DNA of 64,000 nt from JBBTCJ01 sp038043285 (GCA_038043285.1 JBBTCJ010000036.1:1-64000), one strand, 5' to 3'; positions 8,352 to 17,761 are shown, counted from the first letter of the stretch. Notes: generated from the letters alone by a model not told the origin. Numbers and translations: made by a program.

Positions 8352-10181
8352 TTACACAATCGGTGGGCACGGTACGTCATGGAATGGCTCGGACACCTTC
8401 AGCACGACGATGGTGATGTCGTCGGATTGCTCCGCAAGCCCGGCGAAGCGGCGGACGTCCCAGAGAATCTGCTGAGCCAACTGTGCCGCGTCGATGGCGC
8501 GATGGCGGTGTATGGATTCCAACAACCGCAAACGTCCGAAGATTGCCCCTTCGAAGTTCATCGCCTCGGTGACCCCGTCGGTGACCATGACGATCAGATC
8601 GCCGGATTGCAACGCAACGCTGCCACATTCGTAGGGTTCACAGGGTGACAATCCGATGGCCATGCCGCCGGTCGTCAGCTCTTGGATGGTGTCGCCGCGA
8701 AGCAGCACGGGAGGATGGTGCCCGGCGTTGCAGTAGCTGAGCGTCGAGCCGTCCAGCGACAGCACTCCGTAGAAGAACGTGGCAAACTCGCTGGCCAGAC
8801 TGTCCTGGCAGAGATGCCGGTTGACCTGCCGCACGATGCGCGTCAGATTGTCCGAGGTGGGAGCAAACGCCCGGAGCGCCGAGCGGATGGAGGCCATCAG
8901 CAGGGCCGCAGGGACGCCCTTGCCCACGACGTCGGCAATGCACACGCCCAGGTCGCCGTCGGGTAGGTGGATGAAGTCGTAAAAATCTCCACTCAACTGC
9001 AAGCTGGGGACGTACACGCACCCGAACGAAAGCCCGCGGCGGTTCGGCGGTGCGGCGGGAAGCATTCGACGCTGAATCTGCCCGGCAATCTGCAATTGCC
9101 GCGCGACGCGATCCGCCTTGGCCTGATCTTCATAGAGGCGGGTATGGACAATGGCGGACGCCGCCTGCGACCCGATGGATTGCAACAGTGCGGACTCCCC
9201 CTCGGAAAAGACATAGCGCCTTCCGGTGTAAACGCGAATCACCCCGATGGTCTGCCCGCGATAGGTCATCGGAACACACAGTCCGCTGACGATGCCCTCG
9301 CGCCGGGCGTTCTCCGGATACCGAAGCCGCGGATCGTTCGGGGCGTCGGCGATGTATACCGTATGCCCGGCAAAGGCGGTCGAGTCGATGGGGCTCTTGT
9401 CCAACAACACCGGTCCTTTTCGCAGGTACTCATCCGAGAGATTACACACCGCCTTGATCACCAATTCGCCGGTGTCCTCGTTGAGCAACCGGATGGCGCA
9501 CGCCTTCACCTGCATCACCTCGACCACGCGGTGCACGGTGATGTCCAGCATTTGTTGCAGGTCGATGGTGCCCGAAAGTAGCTGAGAAAGTCCGTGCACC
9601 GTTTGCAGGTCGGCCAACTGATCGGCGATGCGGTCCGCCTGGGCGTGGAGCGTGGCGATGATGTCGGCGAGCACGTCGGCGAACCGATGGATCGCTTCGG
9701 GTGTCCCTCCGCGCAGGGGGTTGAGGGAGGCGGCGGCCTCACGAAGCTCATCCTCCGCGACGCCGAAGGCCCGGGCGATTCGTGCGACCTTCTCCTCCTG
9801 CGGCGGGCGGTGCTTGCGGATGCCGACCACGAGCAAACCCAGAGCCGTTGCATCGGAGACGATGGGCGTGGCGTAGAGCGTGATTCCCTCGTGGCAGCGA
9901 TGCGGCGTTGGGGGATTGGGGTCGGCGGCGCAGGCCCGCATCGCCGACGCCCATTCCTCGCGTCCCCGTCCCGACGTGCCCAGCAGGCGGGAAAAGGCGC
10001 TGCCCCACGTCGGCGTGGTCAGCGGTCCGCCGTCGGGGGTGCACAGGCACACGGTCATGCGCCCCAGTTCCGCGAATCGCTCCTGGACGCGTTGCAACGC
10101 CGGCAGACTCACCCGCCGTGTCAGCGGAGTGTCCGTACTGGGCATCCCTTCGACCGCGAGACGCGTGGGGGACTCCGTCAC
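8352..10181 (-). CDS. GAF-domain PP2C/SpoIIE-type serine phosphatase (RsbU-like)
   Basis: A 609-residue cytoplasmic signalling protein. The N-terminal ~150 residues (CLCTPDGGPLTTP through GLLVVGIRKH) resemble a PocR-type small-ligand sensor. A GAF domain follows (about 205-355: LLNEDTGELVIKAVCNLSDEY, GLCVPMTYRGQTIGVIRVYTG). A short helical linker (QIAGQIQRRMLPAAPP) precedes the SpoIIE phosphatase domain, which carries the metal-binding signatures SGDFYDF, GVCIADVVGKGVPAALLMA, YCNAGHHPPVLL, MVTDGVTEAMN and SDDITIVVL. Such proteins usually dephosphorylate an anti-sigma-factor antagonist in a partner-switch. No cognate kinase or STAS protein lies nearby. The GTG start at 10181 has GAGGAG just upstream, inside the end of the M42 peptidase gene seven bases away, so the two are probably co-transcribed. 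Confidence 0.9.
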   Translation of the reverse strand: MTESPTRLAVEGMPSTDTPLTRRVSLPALQRVQERFAELGRMTVCLCTPDGGPLTTPTWGSAFSRLLGTSGRGREEWASAMRACAADPNPPTPHRCHEGITLYATPIVSDATALGLLVVGIRKHRPPQEEKVARIARAFGVAEDELREAAASLNPLRGGTPEAIHRFADVLADIIATLHAQADRIADQLADLQTVHGLSQLLSGTIDLQQMLDITVHRVVEVMQVKACAIRLLNEDTGELVIKAVCNLSDEYLRKGPVLLDKSPIDSTAFAGHTVYIADAPNDPRLRYPENARREGIVSGLCVPMTYRGQTIGVIRVYTGRRYVFSEGESALLQSIGSQAASAIVHTRLYEDQAKADRVARQLQIAGQIQRRMLPAAPPNRRGLSFGCVYVPSLQLSGDFYDFIHLPDGDLGVCIADVVGKGVPAALLMASIRSALRAFAPTSDNLTRIVRQVNRHLCQDSLASEFATFFYGVLSLDGSTLSYCNAGHHPPVLLRGDTIQELTTGGMAIGLSPCEPYECGSVALQSGDLIVMVTDGVTEAMNFEGAIFGRLRLLESIHRHRAIDAAQLAQQILWDVRRFAGLAEQSDDITIVVLKVSEPFHDVPCPPIV

Positions 10182-10188
10182 CTCTCCT

Positions 10189-11313
10189 CTACTCCGGGAT
10201 GAAAGAGGTCCGTCTGTCGATCGCCGCCACGGTTTCCGCCACCAGTTGAGCGGCGGCCTCCAGATCCGAGAGGCTGATCACCTCCACGGGCGTGTGCATG
10301 TAGCGGTTGGGAATGCTCACCAGCGCCGTCGCGACGCCCGAACGGCTGAGCTGCATAACGTTGGCGTCAGTTCCCGTCCCGCCCGGCGCGGCTTCGAGTT
10401 GATGCGGGATGCGCTTGCTCTTGGCGGTCTTCACCAGAAGCTCCGCCAGACGCGGGTTGATGTTGGGGCCGATGGAAATGGCCGCTCCGCTTCCGATCTT
10501 GATGTCCCCGTTGACGCGCTTGTCGATGTCGGGGTAATCCGTCGCGTGGGTCACATCGACGGCAATGCCCACCAGCGGATCGACCCCGTAGCACGAGGTC
10601 TTCGCCCCGCGGAGACCGACTTCTTCCTGAACGGTGCTGACAGCGAACAACGCGCACCTGATTTTTCTGGTGGAACAGAGCCTCAACGCCTCCATGACCA
10701 CGAACGTCCCGCACTTGTTGTCGAACGCCGGCGACGTCGCAAGGTCGTTGCCCAGGGAGACCATCTCCAGCCGGAAGGTGATGGGATCGCCGATGCTGAC
10801 GACCTGCTCGACCTCCTTCTTGTTCTTCGCCCCGATATCGATCCACATCTCGCGGAGTTCCGTGCTCTTGCCGCGCTCCTCCAGCTTCATGACGTGGACC
10901 GGCCTGCGCCCAATGACCCCATCAATGGGGCCGTTCTTGGAGTGCACGACCACCCGCGACCCCGGCAGAACCGACGGGTCGATGCCCCCGATGGCCGCAA
11001 AGAACACGTAGCCGTTGTCGTCAATGTGCTTGACCATCAAGCCGATCTGGTCGCAATGCCCCGCGAGCATCACCCGTGGGCTGCCTTTGGGGTTCAACGC
11101 CACGATCACGTTTCCGTGAACGTCCGTCTCCACCGAATCGGCGAAGGGTTTCATCCGTTCCCGAACGATTCGTTGCACCGGCTGCTCAAAACCGGACGGC
11201 GACGGCGTCTCTTGCAGGCTCTTGAGAAACTCGAAGGATTCCTTTTTCAAGGCGACGTTCTCCCGAGGGTACTCGACCCGAAAACCGCTCTCCACATCGA
11301 CGCAGCCGAGCAT
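10189..11313 (-). CDS. M42 family metallo-aminopeptidase
   Basis: A 374-residue zinc or cobalt aminopeptidase of the M42 (FrvX/PepA-like, often labelled endoglucanase M) family. Family residues are present: AGHCDQIGLMV (metal His and Asp), SPAFDNKCG, TVQEEVGLRGAKTS (catalytic and metal Glu), VDVTHATDYP, GTGTDANVMQLS and RYMHTPVEVISLSDLE. The motif KKESFEFLKSLQETPSPSGFEQ marks the usual N-terminus. The start is uncertain: ATG 11313 is chosen, while ATG 11343 and GTG 11427 are in frame upstream and none has a strong ribosome-binding site. It probably degrades peptides in the cytoplasm. It lies between nadD and the phosphatase gene on the same strand. Confidence 0.88.
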   Translation of the reverse strand: MLGCVDVESGFRVEYPRENVALKKESFEFLKSLQETPSPSGFEQPVQRIVRERMKPFADSVETDVHGNVIVALNPKGSPRVMLAGHCDQIGLMVKHIDDNGYVFFAAIGGIDPSVLPGSRVVVHSKNGPIDGVIGRRPVHVMKLEERGKSTELREMWIDIGAKNKKEVEQVVSIGDPITFRLEMVSLGNDLATSPAFDNKCGTFVVMEALRLCSTRKIRCALFAVSTVQEEVGLRGAKTSCYGVDPLVGIAVDVTHATDYPDIDKRVNGDIKIGSGAAISIGPNINPRLAELLVKTAKSKRIPHQLEAAPGGTGTDANVMQLSRSGVATALVSIPNRYMHTPVEVISLSDLEAAAQLVAETVAAIDRRTSFIPE

Positions 11314-11451
11314 ACTCGCTTCGGCGGAATCCGGCAAAGTCATCGCGCTGCCATACGCGCGGCCTGTGAATGCCGGGGGAGGCAAAAACTTCGAGGCAAG
11401 ACGGTCGACGCTGGTGTAGCGCCTCACAAGAAGTCGATCGCAAGATCCGTA

Positions 11452-11471
11452 CCGCGACCGTCAGGGGGCGG
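11452..11471 (+). repeat. Family-1 hairpin repeat
   Basis: CCGCGACCGTCAGGGGGCGG, one base from the family core. It lies between nadD and the M42 peptidase gene, upstream of all three candidate peptidase starts. Confidence 0.7.
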
Positions 11472-11536
11472 CCCCAACTTCGTCCCCAACGCGGTTGCGT
11501 CCGTACGCGCGGCAACCCGAAACCATCAAATCATTC

Positions 11537-12169
11537 CTAGTTGCTGCACGATCCGCCTGCGTACAATCGCCTCCTCGCGACGTATTCTGCGACGGCGGCG
11601 GGAACGAGGTAGCGAATCGACTTTCCCTCGGCGACGCGACGACGGATATCGGTCGAGGATATTTCGATCACCGGCGTCGTAACCACCCCCGACCGAAGCT
11701 TCGTGATTTGCGTCTCGGACAACGCGCCGGCCAACGCGTCCCAGGCGATCTGCTCGTGCCCTGCCCGCGCAGCCGCGACGATCGTGCACGCGTCGACCAG
11801 CTCGCCGACCCGGCGCCACAACGACAGCTCCGCCAGTGAGTCGGCGCCGATGATCCAGCATAGCTCGACGCCCGGACCGAGCTGCCGACGAAAATGCCCC
11901 ACGGTGTCGATGGTGTAGTTGGGGCCGGCACGGCCCAGATCAAAATCGCTGAAGGCGAATCCCGGTTCGTCCGCGATCGCCAGTTTCACCATTTCCGCTC
12001 GATCCGAGGCGTTCGCCAAGCGCCGCCCCACTTTGTGCGGCGGGGCGGCCGCCGGCAGGAAGATCACCTGCGACAGATCCAGCCGCTCTCGGACCGCCCG
12101 GGCGATGATCAAATGCCCATGGTGAATCGGATCGAAACTGCCCCCATACAGGCCGAGGCGCTGTGCCAT
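11537..12169 (-). CDS. nadD: Nicotinate-nucleotide adenylyltransferase
   Basis: Converts nicotinate mononucleotide and ATP to deamido-NAD, the penultimate step of NAD synthesis. The 210-residue length is normal. The nucleotidyltransferase fold is clear: GLYGGSFDPIHHGHLIIA (HxGH-type ATP motif), PAAAPPHK, YTIDTVGHFRR, WIIGADSLAELSLW (substrate loop) and the C-terminal ISSTDIRRRVAEGKSIRYLVP. The ATG at 12169 directly precedes the beta-strand of the GGSFDP motif. It is the first gene of a minus-strand group and diverges from the glycosyltransferase at 12320. The kynurenine-pathway genes near 30 kb could supply quinolinate for the same pathway. Confidence 0.95.
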   Translation of the reverse strand: MAQRLGLYGGSFDPIHHGHLIIARAVRERLDLSQVIFLPAAAPPHKVGRRLANASDRAEMVKLAIADEPGFAFSDFDLGRAGPNYTIDTVGHFRRQLGPGVELCWIIGADSLAELSLWRRVGELVDACTIVAAARAGHEQIAWDALAGALSETQITKLRSGVVTTPVIEISSTDIRRRVAEGKSIRYLVPAAVAEYVARRRLYAGGSCSN

Positions 12170-12319
12170 GCCCTCAGTTTACGCGCGATGCAACTTCGTC
12201 CATAGCCCCTGGGCAGTCACCCGGCGTTTCCGACAGCCTTGGGAACGCGGATCGCCATCCGGCGTCAACGCGCGACCGAGCGCCGACCGATAATACTCAG
12301 AACCTGGAGATCGCCTCGC

Positions 12320-13591
12320 ATGGGGCCCAACCACCGCCCACTTGTCAGCATGGTCCTGGCCACGCACAACCGCAAGGAGGTCGTGCGAGAAACGCTTTCT
12401 GCCCTGAGACGGTGCGAACTCGACCGCAGTGCGTACGAAATCCTTTTGGTGGACAACGCCTCGACCGACGGAACCCCGGAAGCCGTCCAAACGGAAGTCG
12501 ATCGGCTGATTCGCCTCCGACGCAACCGGGGCAGCTGTGCCAAGAGCGTCGCCGTACGCCATTCCGAAGCCCACTTTGTCGCGTTTCTCGATGACGACTC
12601 GGCGCCGCGTCCCGGATCACTCTCACGAATGCTGGAGCATTTCGCCGAAGACCCGCGATTGGCCGCCGCCGGATTCGCCGTTCATCTCCCCGACGGCCGA
12701 CAGGAGGGCGGCGCCCTTCCCGGCGTCTTCGTCGGCTGCGGCGTCGGGCTGCGAAAGTCCGCCCTGCTCGAAGTCGGCGGACTGGACGTCGGTTTCTTCA
12801 TGCAGGCGGAGGAGTACGACCTTTGCTTCCGCATGGTCAACGCGGGATGGGGCGTCAAGGTGTTCGACGATCTTCACGTCGAGCACCGAAAGTCGCCGCT
12901 GGCCCGCCGCAGCGAAAGGACGACCTACTACGACATCCGCAACAACCTTCGGGTGATCGAACGATACCTGCCCTCGCCGGCGCGTACCGCCTACTTTGCG
13001 GACTGCGTGCAGCGATACCGCTGGCTTGCCGATCGCGAGGAACACCAAGCCGCCCATTCCCGTGGGCGACGTGCCGGCCGGGTCGCCGCGCTCGTGGACC
13101 GCATCCGACGTCGCCGCCAACCCCTCTCAGCCGAGGCCTTCGAGTTCTTCTTCCGCTGGCGAGAGATCGAAACCCAGTTCCGCCGCCTTCGCGAGCAAGG
13201 CGTCCGTCGCGTTATCTTGGCTGACCTCGGCAAGAACGTCTTCGCATACTTTCGCGGCGCGGCCCACGCCGGCGTCGAGATCGCCGCCGTCGGCGACGAC
13301 CGTTTCGCCGCCTCTGCCCGAGCGTACCGCGGGCTGCCGATCCTTCCGCTGGATGAGGCGTTCCGCCTGTCCGCCGATGCGATCGTGGTGGCCAACTCCT
13401 CCCCTATTCACGCCGGGGCAACGTATCGCCGGGCGTCAGCCATCACCGATCGCCCGGTGCATTGCTGGCAGGGCCTGCCCCCCACGCCCCCCAAGACCGG
13501 AATCATCTCGCCGACCCCCTCCGGATTGACCGATAACATCGTAGCCGGGAACCGCCACGCGTACGTTGCCCAGCAGGCCCAGGCGGGGTAA
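12320..13591 (+). CDS. Family 2 glycosyltransferase with C-terminal Rossmann-like domain
   Basis: A 423-residue probable sugar transferase for surface polysaccharide. Residues about 8-230 form a GT-A domain: VSMVLATHNRKEVVRETLSAL, LLVDNASTDGT, FLDDDSAPRPGSL (the DxD-type metal and sugar-nucleotide site), and GLDVGFFMQAEEYDLCFRM (acceptor or catalytic region). Residues about 300-410 form a second domain with a Rossmann-like beta-alpha pattern (VRRVILADLGKNVFAYF, VEIAAVGDDRFAA, ADAIVVANSSP), similar in style to PglD-type sensor or nucleotide-binding domains; its role is unknown. The ATG at 12320 is chosen because the 27 residues upstream are not GT-like. gmd follows 17 bases downstream, so the pair probably forms an operon. 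Confidence 0.85.
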   Translation: MGPNHRPLVSMVLATHNRKEVVRETLSALRRCELDRSAYEILLVDNASTDGTPEAVQTEVDRLIRLRRNRGSCAKSVAVRHSEAHFVAFLDDDSAPRPGSLSRMLEHFAEDPRLAAAGFAVHLPDGRQEGGALPGVFVGCGVGLRKSALLEVGGLDVGFFMQAEEYDLCFRMVNAGWGVKVFDDLHVEHRKSPLARRSERTTYYDIRNNLRVIERYLPSPARTAYFADCVQRYRWLADREEHQAAHSRGRRAGRVAALVDRIRRRRQPLSAEAFEFFFRWREIETQFRRLREQGVRRVILADLGKNVFAYFRGAAHAGVEIAAVGDDRFAASARAYRGLPILPLDEAFRLSADAIVVANSSPIHAGATYRRASAITDRPVHCWQGLPPTPPKTGIISPTPSGLTDNIVAGNRHAYVAQQAQAG

Positions 13592-13608
13592 CAAAAGTAG
13601 GGAATGAC

Positions 13609-14712
13609 GTGAAAAAAGTCGCGCTCATCACGGGGATCACCGGGCAAGACGGCTCCTATCTGGCGGAATTACTGCTCGCCAAGGGCTACGAAGTTCATGG
13701 CGTGATGCGCCGGGCGAGCGTCTTTACCACCGAGCGCGTGGACCATCTCTACCGCGATCGCCACGAGCAGGACGTGCAATTCCGCCTGCATTACGGAGAC
13801 CTGCTGGACGCCATCAACCTGCGACGGATCATCAGCGACGTCGCCCCGAACGAAATCTACAATCTCGGGGCCCAGTCCCACGTTCGCACCAGCTTCGACC
13901 AGCCGGTCTACACCGCCCAGGTCGTAGCCATCGGCACCCTGCACCTGCTGGAAGCCATCCGTGACTACCGCGACGCCACCGGCAGGGACGTCCGCTTCTA
14001 CCAGGCCTCCAGCAGCGAAATGTACGGCAAGGTCGTCGAAACACCGCAAACGGAGAAAACTCCGTTCTATCCGCGGAGTCCTTACGCCTGTGCGAAGGTG
14101 CAGGCCTATTGGCAGACCATCAACTATCGTGAGGCCTACGGGCTGTTCGCGTGCAACGGGATTCTGTTCAACCACGAGTCGCCGCGCCGCGGCGAGACTT
14201 TCGTCACCCGAAAGATCACCAAGGCCGCCGCCCGGATCAAGCTCGGACTGCAGGACGCGGTCTATCTGGGCAATCTGGACGCCAAACGCGACTGGGGCTT
14301 TGCCGGTGATTACGTCGAAGCCATGTGGCGGATGTTGCAGCAGGACACCGCCGACGACTTCGTCATCGCCACCGGCGAGACCTACAGCGTCCGCGAGTTT
14401 CTCGACGAAGCCTTCGGTTGCCTGGACCTCGATTGGAACCAATACGTTCACTTCGACGCCCGATACCTTCGCCCCACCGAAGTCGACGTGCTGCTCGGCG
14501 ACGCCTCGAAGGCCGGGGCGGCGCTGGGCTGGCGGCCCAAGGTGACCATGCGCGAATTGTGCCGGATGATGATCGACGCCGACCTCGAAACCGCCCGTCG
14601 CGAACGCACGCTCCTCAACGCCGGGCACGTGCTGCAAAACCCGCTCGAATCGAGCTTCTCCCTGCACCAACCGACGCGAAGCAAGCCGACCGTTCCGGCA
14701 CCGGCGTACTGA
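13609..14712 (+). CDS. gmd: GDP-mannose 4,6-dehydratase
   Basis: Makes GDP-4-keto-6-deoxy-mannose from GDP-mannose, the precursor of fucose, rhamnose-type and perosamine sugars. It is a 367-residue short-chain dehydrogenase/reductase of normal length: the NADP-binding motif GITGQDGSYLAELLLAKGY at the N-terminus, NLGAQSHVRTSFDQP, the active site SSSEMYG, the catalytic pair in YPRSPYACAKVQAYW (YxxxK), NHESPRRGETFVTRKI, and RDWGFAGDYVEAMW. The start is GTG at 13609, preceded by GGGA. No fucose synthase (fcl) or other reductase follows, so the final sugar cannot be named from this window. Confidence 0.95.
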   Translation: MKKVALITGITGQDGSYLAELLLAKGYEVHGVMRRASVFTTERVDHLYRDRHEQDVQFRLHYGDLLDAINLRRIISDVAPNEIYNLGAQSHVRTSFDQPVYTAQVVAIGTLHLLEAIRDYRDATGRDVRFYQASSSEMYGKVVETPQTEKTPFYPRSPYACAKVQAYWQTINYREAYGLFACNGILFNHESPRRGETFVTRKITKAAARIKLGLQDAVYLGNLDAKRDWGFAGDYVEAMWRMLQQDTADDFVIATGETYSVREFLDEAFGCLDLDWNQYVHFDARYLRPTEVDVLLGDASKAGAALGWRPKVTMRELCRMMIDADLETARRERTLLNAGHVLQNPLESSFSLHQPTRSKPTVPAPAY

Positions 14713-14898
14713 GCGAGATTCCCGCGAGATGCCGTCGGCGCCAGCCGATGAGCCGTCACTCTTGCGAGCCGCGTGTCTCAGCACGCGCGGAGATCCGAAG
14801 GTTGCGCCAACGATGAACGTCCCAGCGGGCGTCAAGCCCTCGGCGCCGCCACAAGACACTGCTCAGTTTGAGTGCTGAGCGATCGACCGCCAAACGCC

Positions 14899-16164
14899 TC
14901 ACGCCAGTCGCCGATCGCTCGCCAAGCCGTTGGCCGCCACAAACGCGCTGGACCACGCCCACTGGAAATTGAACCCGCCGATGCGTCCGTCGACGTCGAG
15001 GACTTCGCCGACCAGGTAAAGTCCAGGACACTTCCTTGATTCCATCGTCGCCGGGTCCATCTCGTCCAGTCGTACGCCGCCCGCGGTGACCTCCGCGAAC
15101 CCATATCCGCGTCCGCCGGAGACCGGCAGAGGCCAACAGAGCATCGCGTGAATCAAACGCCGCCGCGTCGCCCTGTCCAGATGGGCGATCACCGTCCGTG
15201 CGTCGATCCGCAGCGCCGCAAGCAGCGCCGCCGCCACGCTCGCCGGGATCAGCGCAGCGAGTGCGTTGCGAAGAATCATTCGCGGCTGGTCGGCCACCAT
15301 GGAAAGGAACTTCCGCTCGACCGATCCAAGCTCCTCGCCCGGAAGAAAGTTGACGGCCAGGACGACCTCGCGGGCTTCCAGCCTGGCTCTCTCCCAATGA
15401 CGCGACGCATCAAGCACCGCGGGACCGCTGATCCCAAAGTGCGTCCAGAGCAACGCCCCCCGGATGGCGACCGGCGGCTCGCCCTCGACGGCGACCGTCA
15501 ACTCCACCTCGTGCGAAACGCCGGAAAGAGGAACGTGAAAATCGCCGTCCAGGATCAACGGAACCAATCCCGGCGTCGTCGGCGTCAGCGTGTGGCCAAG
15601 TCGCTGCGCCAACTCGTAACCCGTTCCGTCGCTGCCGGTCTTGGGGAGCGACCGACCTCCCGTGGCCAGGACGACGCACTTTGCGGTCACCTCGCCGCCG
15701 GACCAGCCAGTTTGAAAAAGGTCGCCTTGGTGCTGAATGTCAGTGACGCGACGCTCCGTGAGAATCGTCACGCCCAACCGCGCGGACTCCCGGATCAACG
15801 CCTGCAGGACCGACTTGGCCGAGTTCGAATCGGGGAAGAACTTGCCGTGCTCCTCGACGTGCAATCCGACGCCGAGTTCACGGAAGAATTTGACGGTTTC
15901 GTCGGCGCTCAAGGCCGCCAAGACTCGTTTTACGACGTTCCGACTGCCGCCAAAAAAATCCCGCGGTCCGACGCAGACGTTCGTCACGTTGCAGCGACCG
16001 CCGCCGGAGACCAGAATCTTGGCGCCGAGTTTTTTCGCCCCTTCCAGCGCGACAATTCGCGCTGAGGGAAGCCGACGCGCCGTGAAGATCGCGGCGGCAA
16101 GCCCGGCTGCGCCCGCGCCAATGATCGCAACGTCGTAGGCTTCGTTTCGTTCGCCACCCGACAT
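14899..16164 (-). CDS. NAD(P)/FAD-dependent oxidoreductase, HI0933/BaiN-like family
   Basis: A 421-residue flavoprotein of a widespread family whose physiological substrate is mostly unknown (often named aminoacetone oxidase or BaiN-like). The N-terminus carries the FAD Rossmann motif VAIIGAGAAGLAAAI. The family-specific GAKILVSGGGRCNVTN follows, then FFPDSNSAKSVLQALI, VVLATGGRSLPKTGSDGTGYE, LWTHFGISGPAVLD and the C-terminal FAEVTAGGV with GLYLVGEVLDVDGRIGGFNFQWAWSSA. The frame is open to 16653 over the haloperoxidase gene, but ATG 16164 puts the FAD motif at residue 12, as the family expects. Its start lies within 50 bases of the haloperoxidase stop on the same strand. Confidence 0.9.
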   Translation of the reverse strand: MSGGERNEAYDVAIIGAGAAGLAAAIFTARRLPSARIVALEGAKKLGAKILVSGGGRCNVTNVCVGPRDFFGGSRNVVKRVLAALSADETVKFFRELGVGLHVEEHGKFFPDSNSAKSVLQALIRESARLGVTILTERRVTDIQHQGDLFQTGWSGGEVTAKCVVLATGGRSLPKTGSDGTGYELAQRLGHTLTPTTPGLVPLILDGDFHVPLSGVSHEVELTVAVEGEPPVAIRGALLWTHFGISGPAVLDASRHWERARLEAREVVLAVNFLPGEELGSVERKFLSMVADQPRMILRNALAALIPASVAAALLAALRIDARTVIAHLDRATRRRLIHAMLCWPLPVSGGRGYGFAEVTAGGVRLDEMDPATMESRKCPGLYLVGEVLDVDGRIGGFNFQWAWSSAFVAANGLASDRRLA

Positions 16165-16211
16165 CAGGGCACATTCGCGCGGGCCATCGCCGCAACTTAC
16201 GTCGGTGCCTT

Positions 16212-17597
16212 TCAGGTTCGTCGTCGCCTCGTGGACACCAGTCGCAGGCCGCCAAACCCGGCCAGGAACGTCATCATGCCGCCCATGCTGAACCCGCCGC
16301 AGAGTCGAGGCCCCCCGCACGAACCTCCGTTCCAACATCCGTCCAAAGCCTCGACGGGCTTCAGAAAGTTGTCGTAGACGTAGATGGCCAATTCGCGGCC
16401 CGATCCGAGGCCGTCCTGGTTGTCGTATTCCCAGTGAATTCCGCCGTAGATTCGGCTGCGGCCAGCCTCGTTCGCCGCCTCCGAAAGACCCGAGTAGGTA
16501 CGGGTGACGTCCGGCAGGGCGTCGCTTCCGGTCGTGAAACCAATCTCGTCGGAACCGTAGAAGAAACCCAGCATCTTCGAAGCCGCCCCGCTGAAGGTGC
16601 TGTGCCCCGAGGAGTAGGCCGGGAATCCCGGAGTGGTGATCAGCGGCGTCCATTCCGCATCGGCCTCGGTATCGTCGTTGCCGTCAGTGTCCGCTGCGGG
16701 GATCGCCGTCACCGGTCGCCAGTGGTTGTAGGCATACTTGTTGTCCCAACAACTGATCGCCGCATCTGCCAAAGCAATGTTGAGCAGCGCGAACAGCCGC
16801 GCATTCTCCGCAAGCGTGTTGCCGCGGGCGATCGCAATCCCCTGGGCGATGGAGTTCCAGTGCCCCGGCGGGGTAGCCGTCCCGGAACCGTCAGCCCAAA
16901 AAAAAGCGACTTCGGTTTGATCCTCCGTGCGCGTCGTGCTGTCGGCACGTCCCAGCGACTTCGTCTCGTTGAACGTCGTGGTGTATTCCGCGCTGGCCAG
17001 GGACGGCGGACCGGGACGACGAAACTGTGCACCATCGGTCATGGCGAAGGGCGTCACCTCCGGCCATTGCGGAAGCACCGCCGACCCGAACGCGGGTGGA
17101 GTCGGCTGCCAATCGCCCGGTTCCGTGCCCGGCGTGTATTCCACCGTGTCCGTCGAACCGTCGTTCTCGCGGGCGGCCAAGACTGCATCCGCCACGGCTT
17201 CGCCCAGTGCGATTCCTTCCGTTTTCGCCGATCCGTCCGCTATCGCCGCCAGGGATTGCTCATAGGCGGCGTCGAGTGCGTCTACTTGCGCCGGATACAT
17301 CGCGACCAGCAATTGATGGGCGGCCGCGACGGTTGCGGCTTCCGCCGACGTTCCGCTCGCTGGCGACGCCGCGACGAGGTACGGCTCATGCGTGCCCTCG
17401 ATGGAGTTCACTGCGTCGTAGATCGCCACATGAACCATGGCCATCGCCCGCGATGCATTCGGCGGAGGCGTCGCGTCGGTGCGAATCGCGTCCAACAGTA
17501 TCTCGTTCCAATCCGTGACCACGTCGGCGGGCGCCGAGGCCGCGACAAGCAGCATCGACCCCAGTCCACCCAGAAACCTGCACGCCATTCGTGACAT
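16212..17597 (-). CDS. Secreted vanadium-dependent haloperoxidase / PAP2-like protein
   Basis: A 461-residue protein with a signal peptide (ATG 17597, GGGAG seven bases upstream, then a hydrophobic run ending ASAPAD). The vanadate/phosphate site of the PAP2 superfamily is complete: KYAYNHWRP (KxxxxxxRP), PAYSSGHSTFSG (SGH) and SRIYGGIHWEYDN (SRxxxGxH). Long vanadium-haloperoxidase-like proteins of this type oxidise halides with peroxide, but acid phosphatase activity cannot be excluded from motifs alone. After a short Gly/Cys-rich linker the C-terminus has a hydrophobic segment (MTFLAGFGGLRLV) and a terminal STRRRRT, the tripartite look of PEP-CTERM-type sorting tails. Confidence 0.85.
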   Translation of the reverse strand: MSRMACRFLGGLGSMLLVAASAPADVVTDWNEILLDAIRTDATPPPNASRAMAMVHVAIYDAVNSIEGTHEPYLVAASPASGTSAEAATVAAAHQLLVAMYPAQVDALDAAYEQSLAAIADGSAKTEGIALGEAVADAVLAARENDGSTDTVEYTPGTEPGDWQPTPPAFGSAVLPQWPEVTPFAMTDGAQFRRPGPPSLASAEYTTTFNETKSLGRADSTTRTEDQTEVAFFWADGSGTATPPGHWNSIAQGIAIARGNTLAENARLFALLNIALADAAISCWDNKYAYNHWRPVTAIPAADTDGNDDTEADAEWTPLITTPGFPAYSSGHSTFSGAASKMLGFFYGSDEIGFTTGSDALPDVTRTYSGLSEAANEAGRSRIYGGIHWEYDNQDGLGSGRELAIYVYDNFLKPVEALDGCWNGGSCGGPRLCGGFSMGGMMTFLAGFGGLRLVSTRRRRT

Positions 17598-17761
17598 GGT
17601 TAATCTCCCGATACGACGACCCAGCCGTCGAAACGGACCCAAGGGCGCGCCGCCCTCGCTCCGTTCGCGCGGAGGACGGAGTCTAATGCAATCGGACGCG
17701 CCGTCCAGCGAAACGGTCGGGCGGGCGCTTGGTACTTGGTGTTGGTTGGCGTGGCACCGAG

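Noticed and set aside
9880..11682. 600-codon open frame on the plus strand across the phosphatase, M42 peptidase and nadD
   Set aside because: It runs antisense through three real genes and an intergenic repeat, with no motifs.
13669..14859. 396-codon open frame opposite gmd
   Set aside because: Complementary shadow of gmd; no recognisable family.
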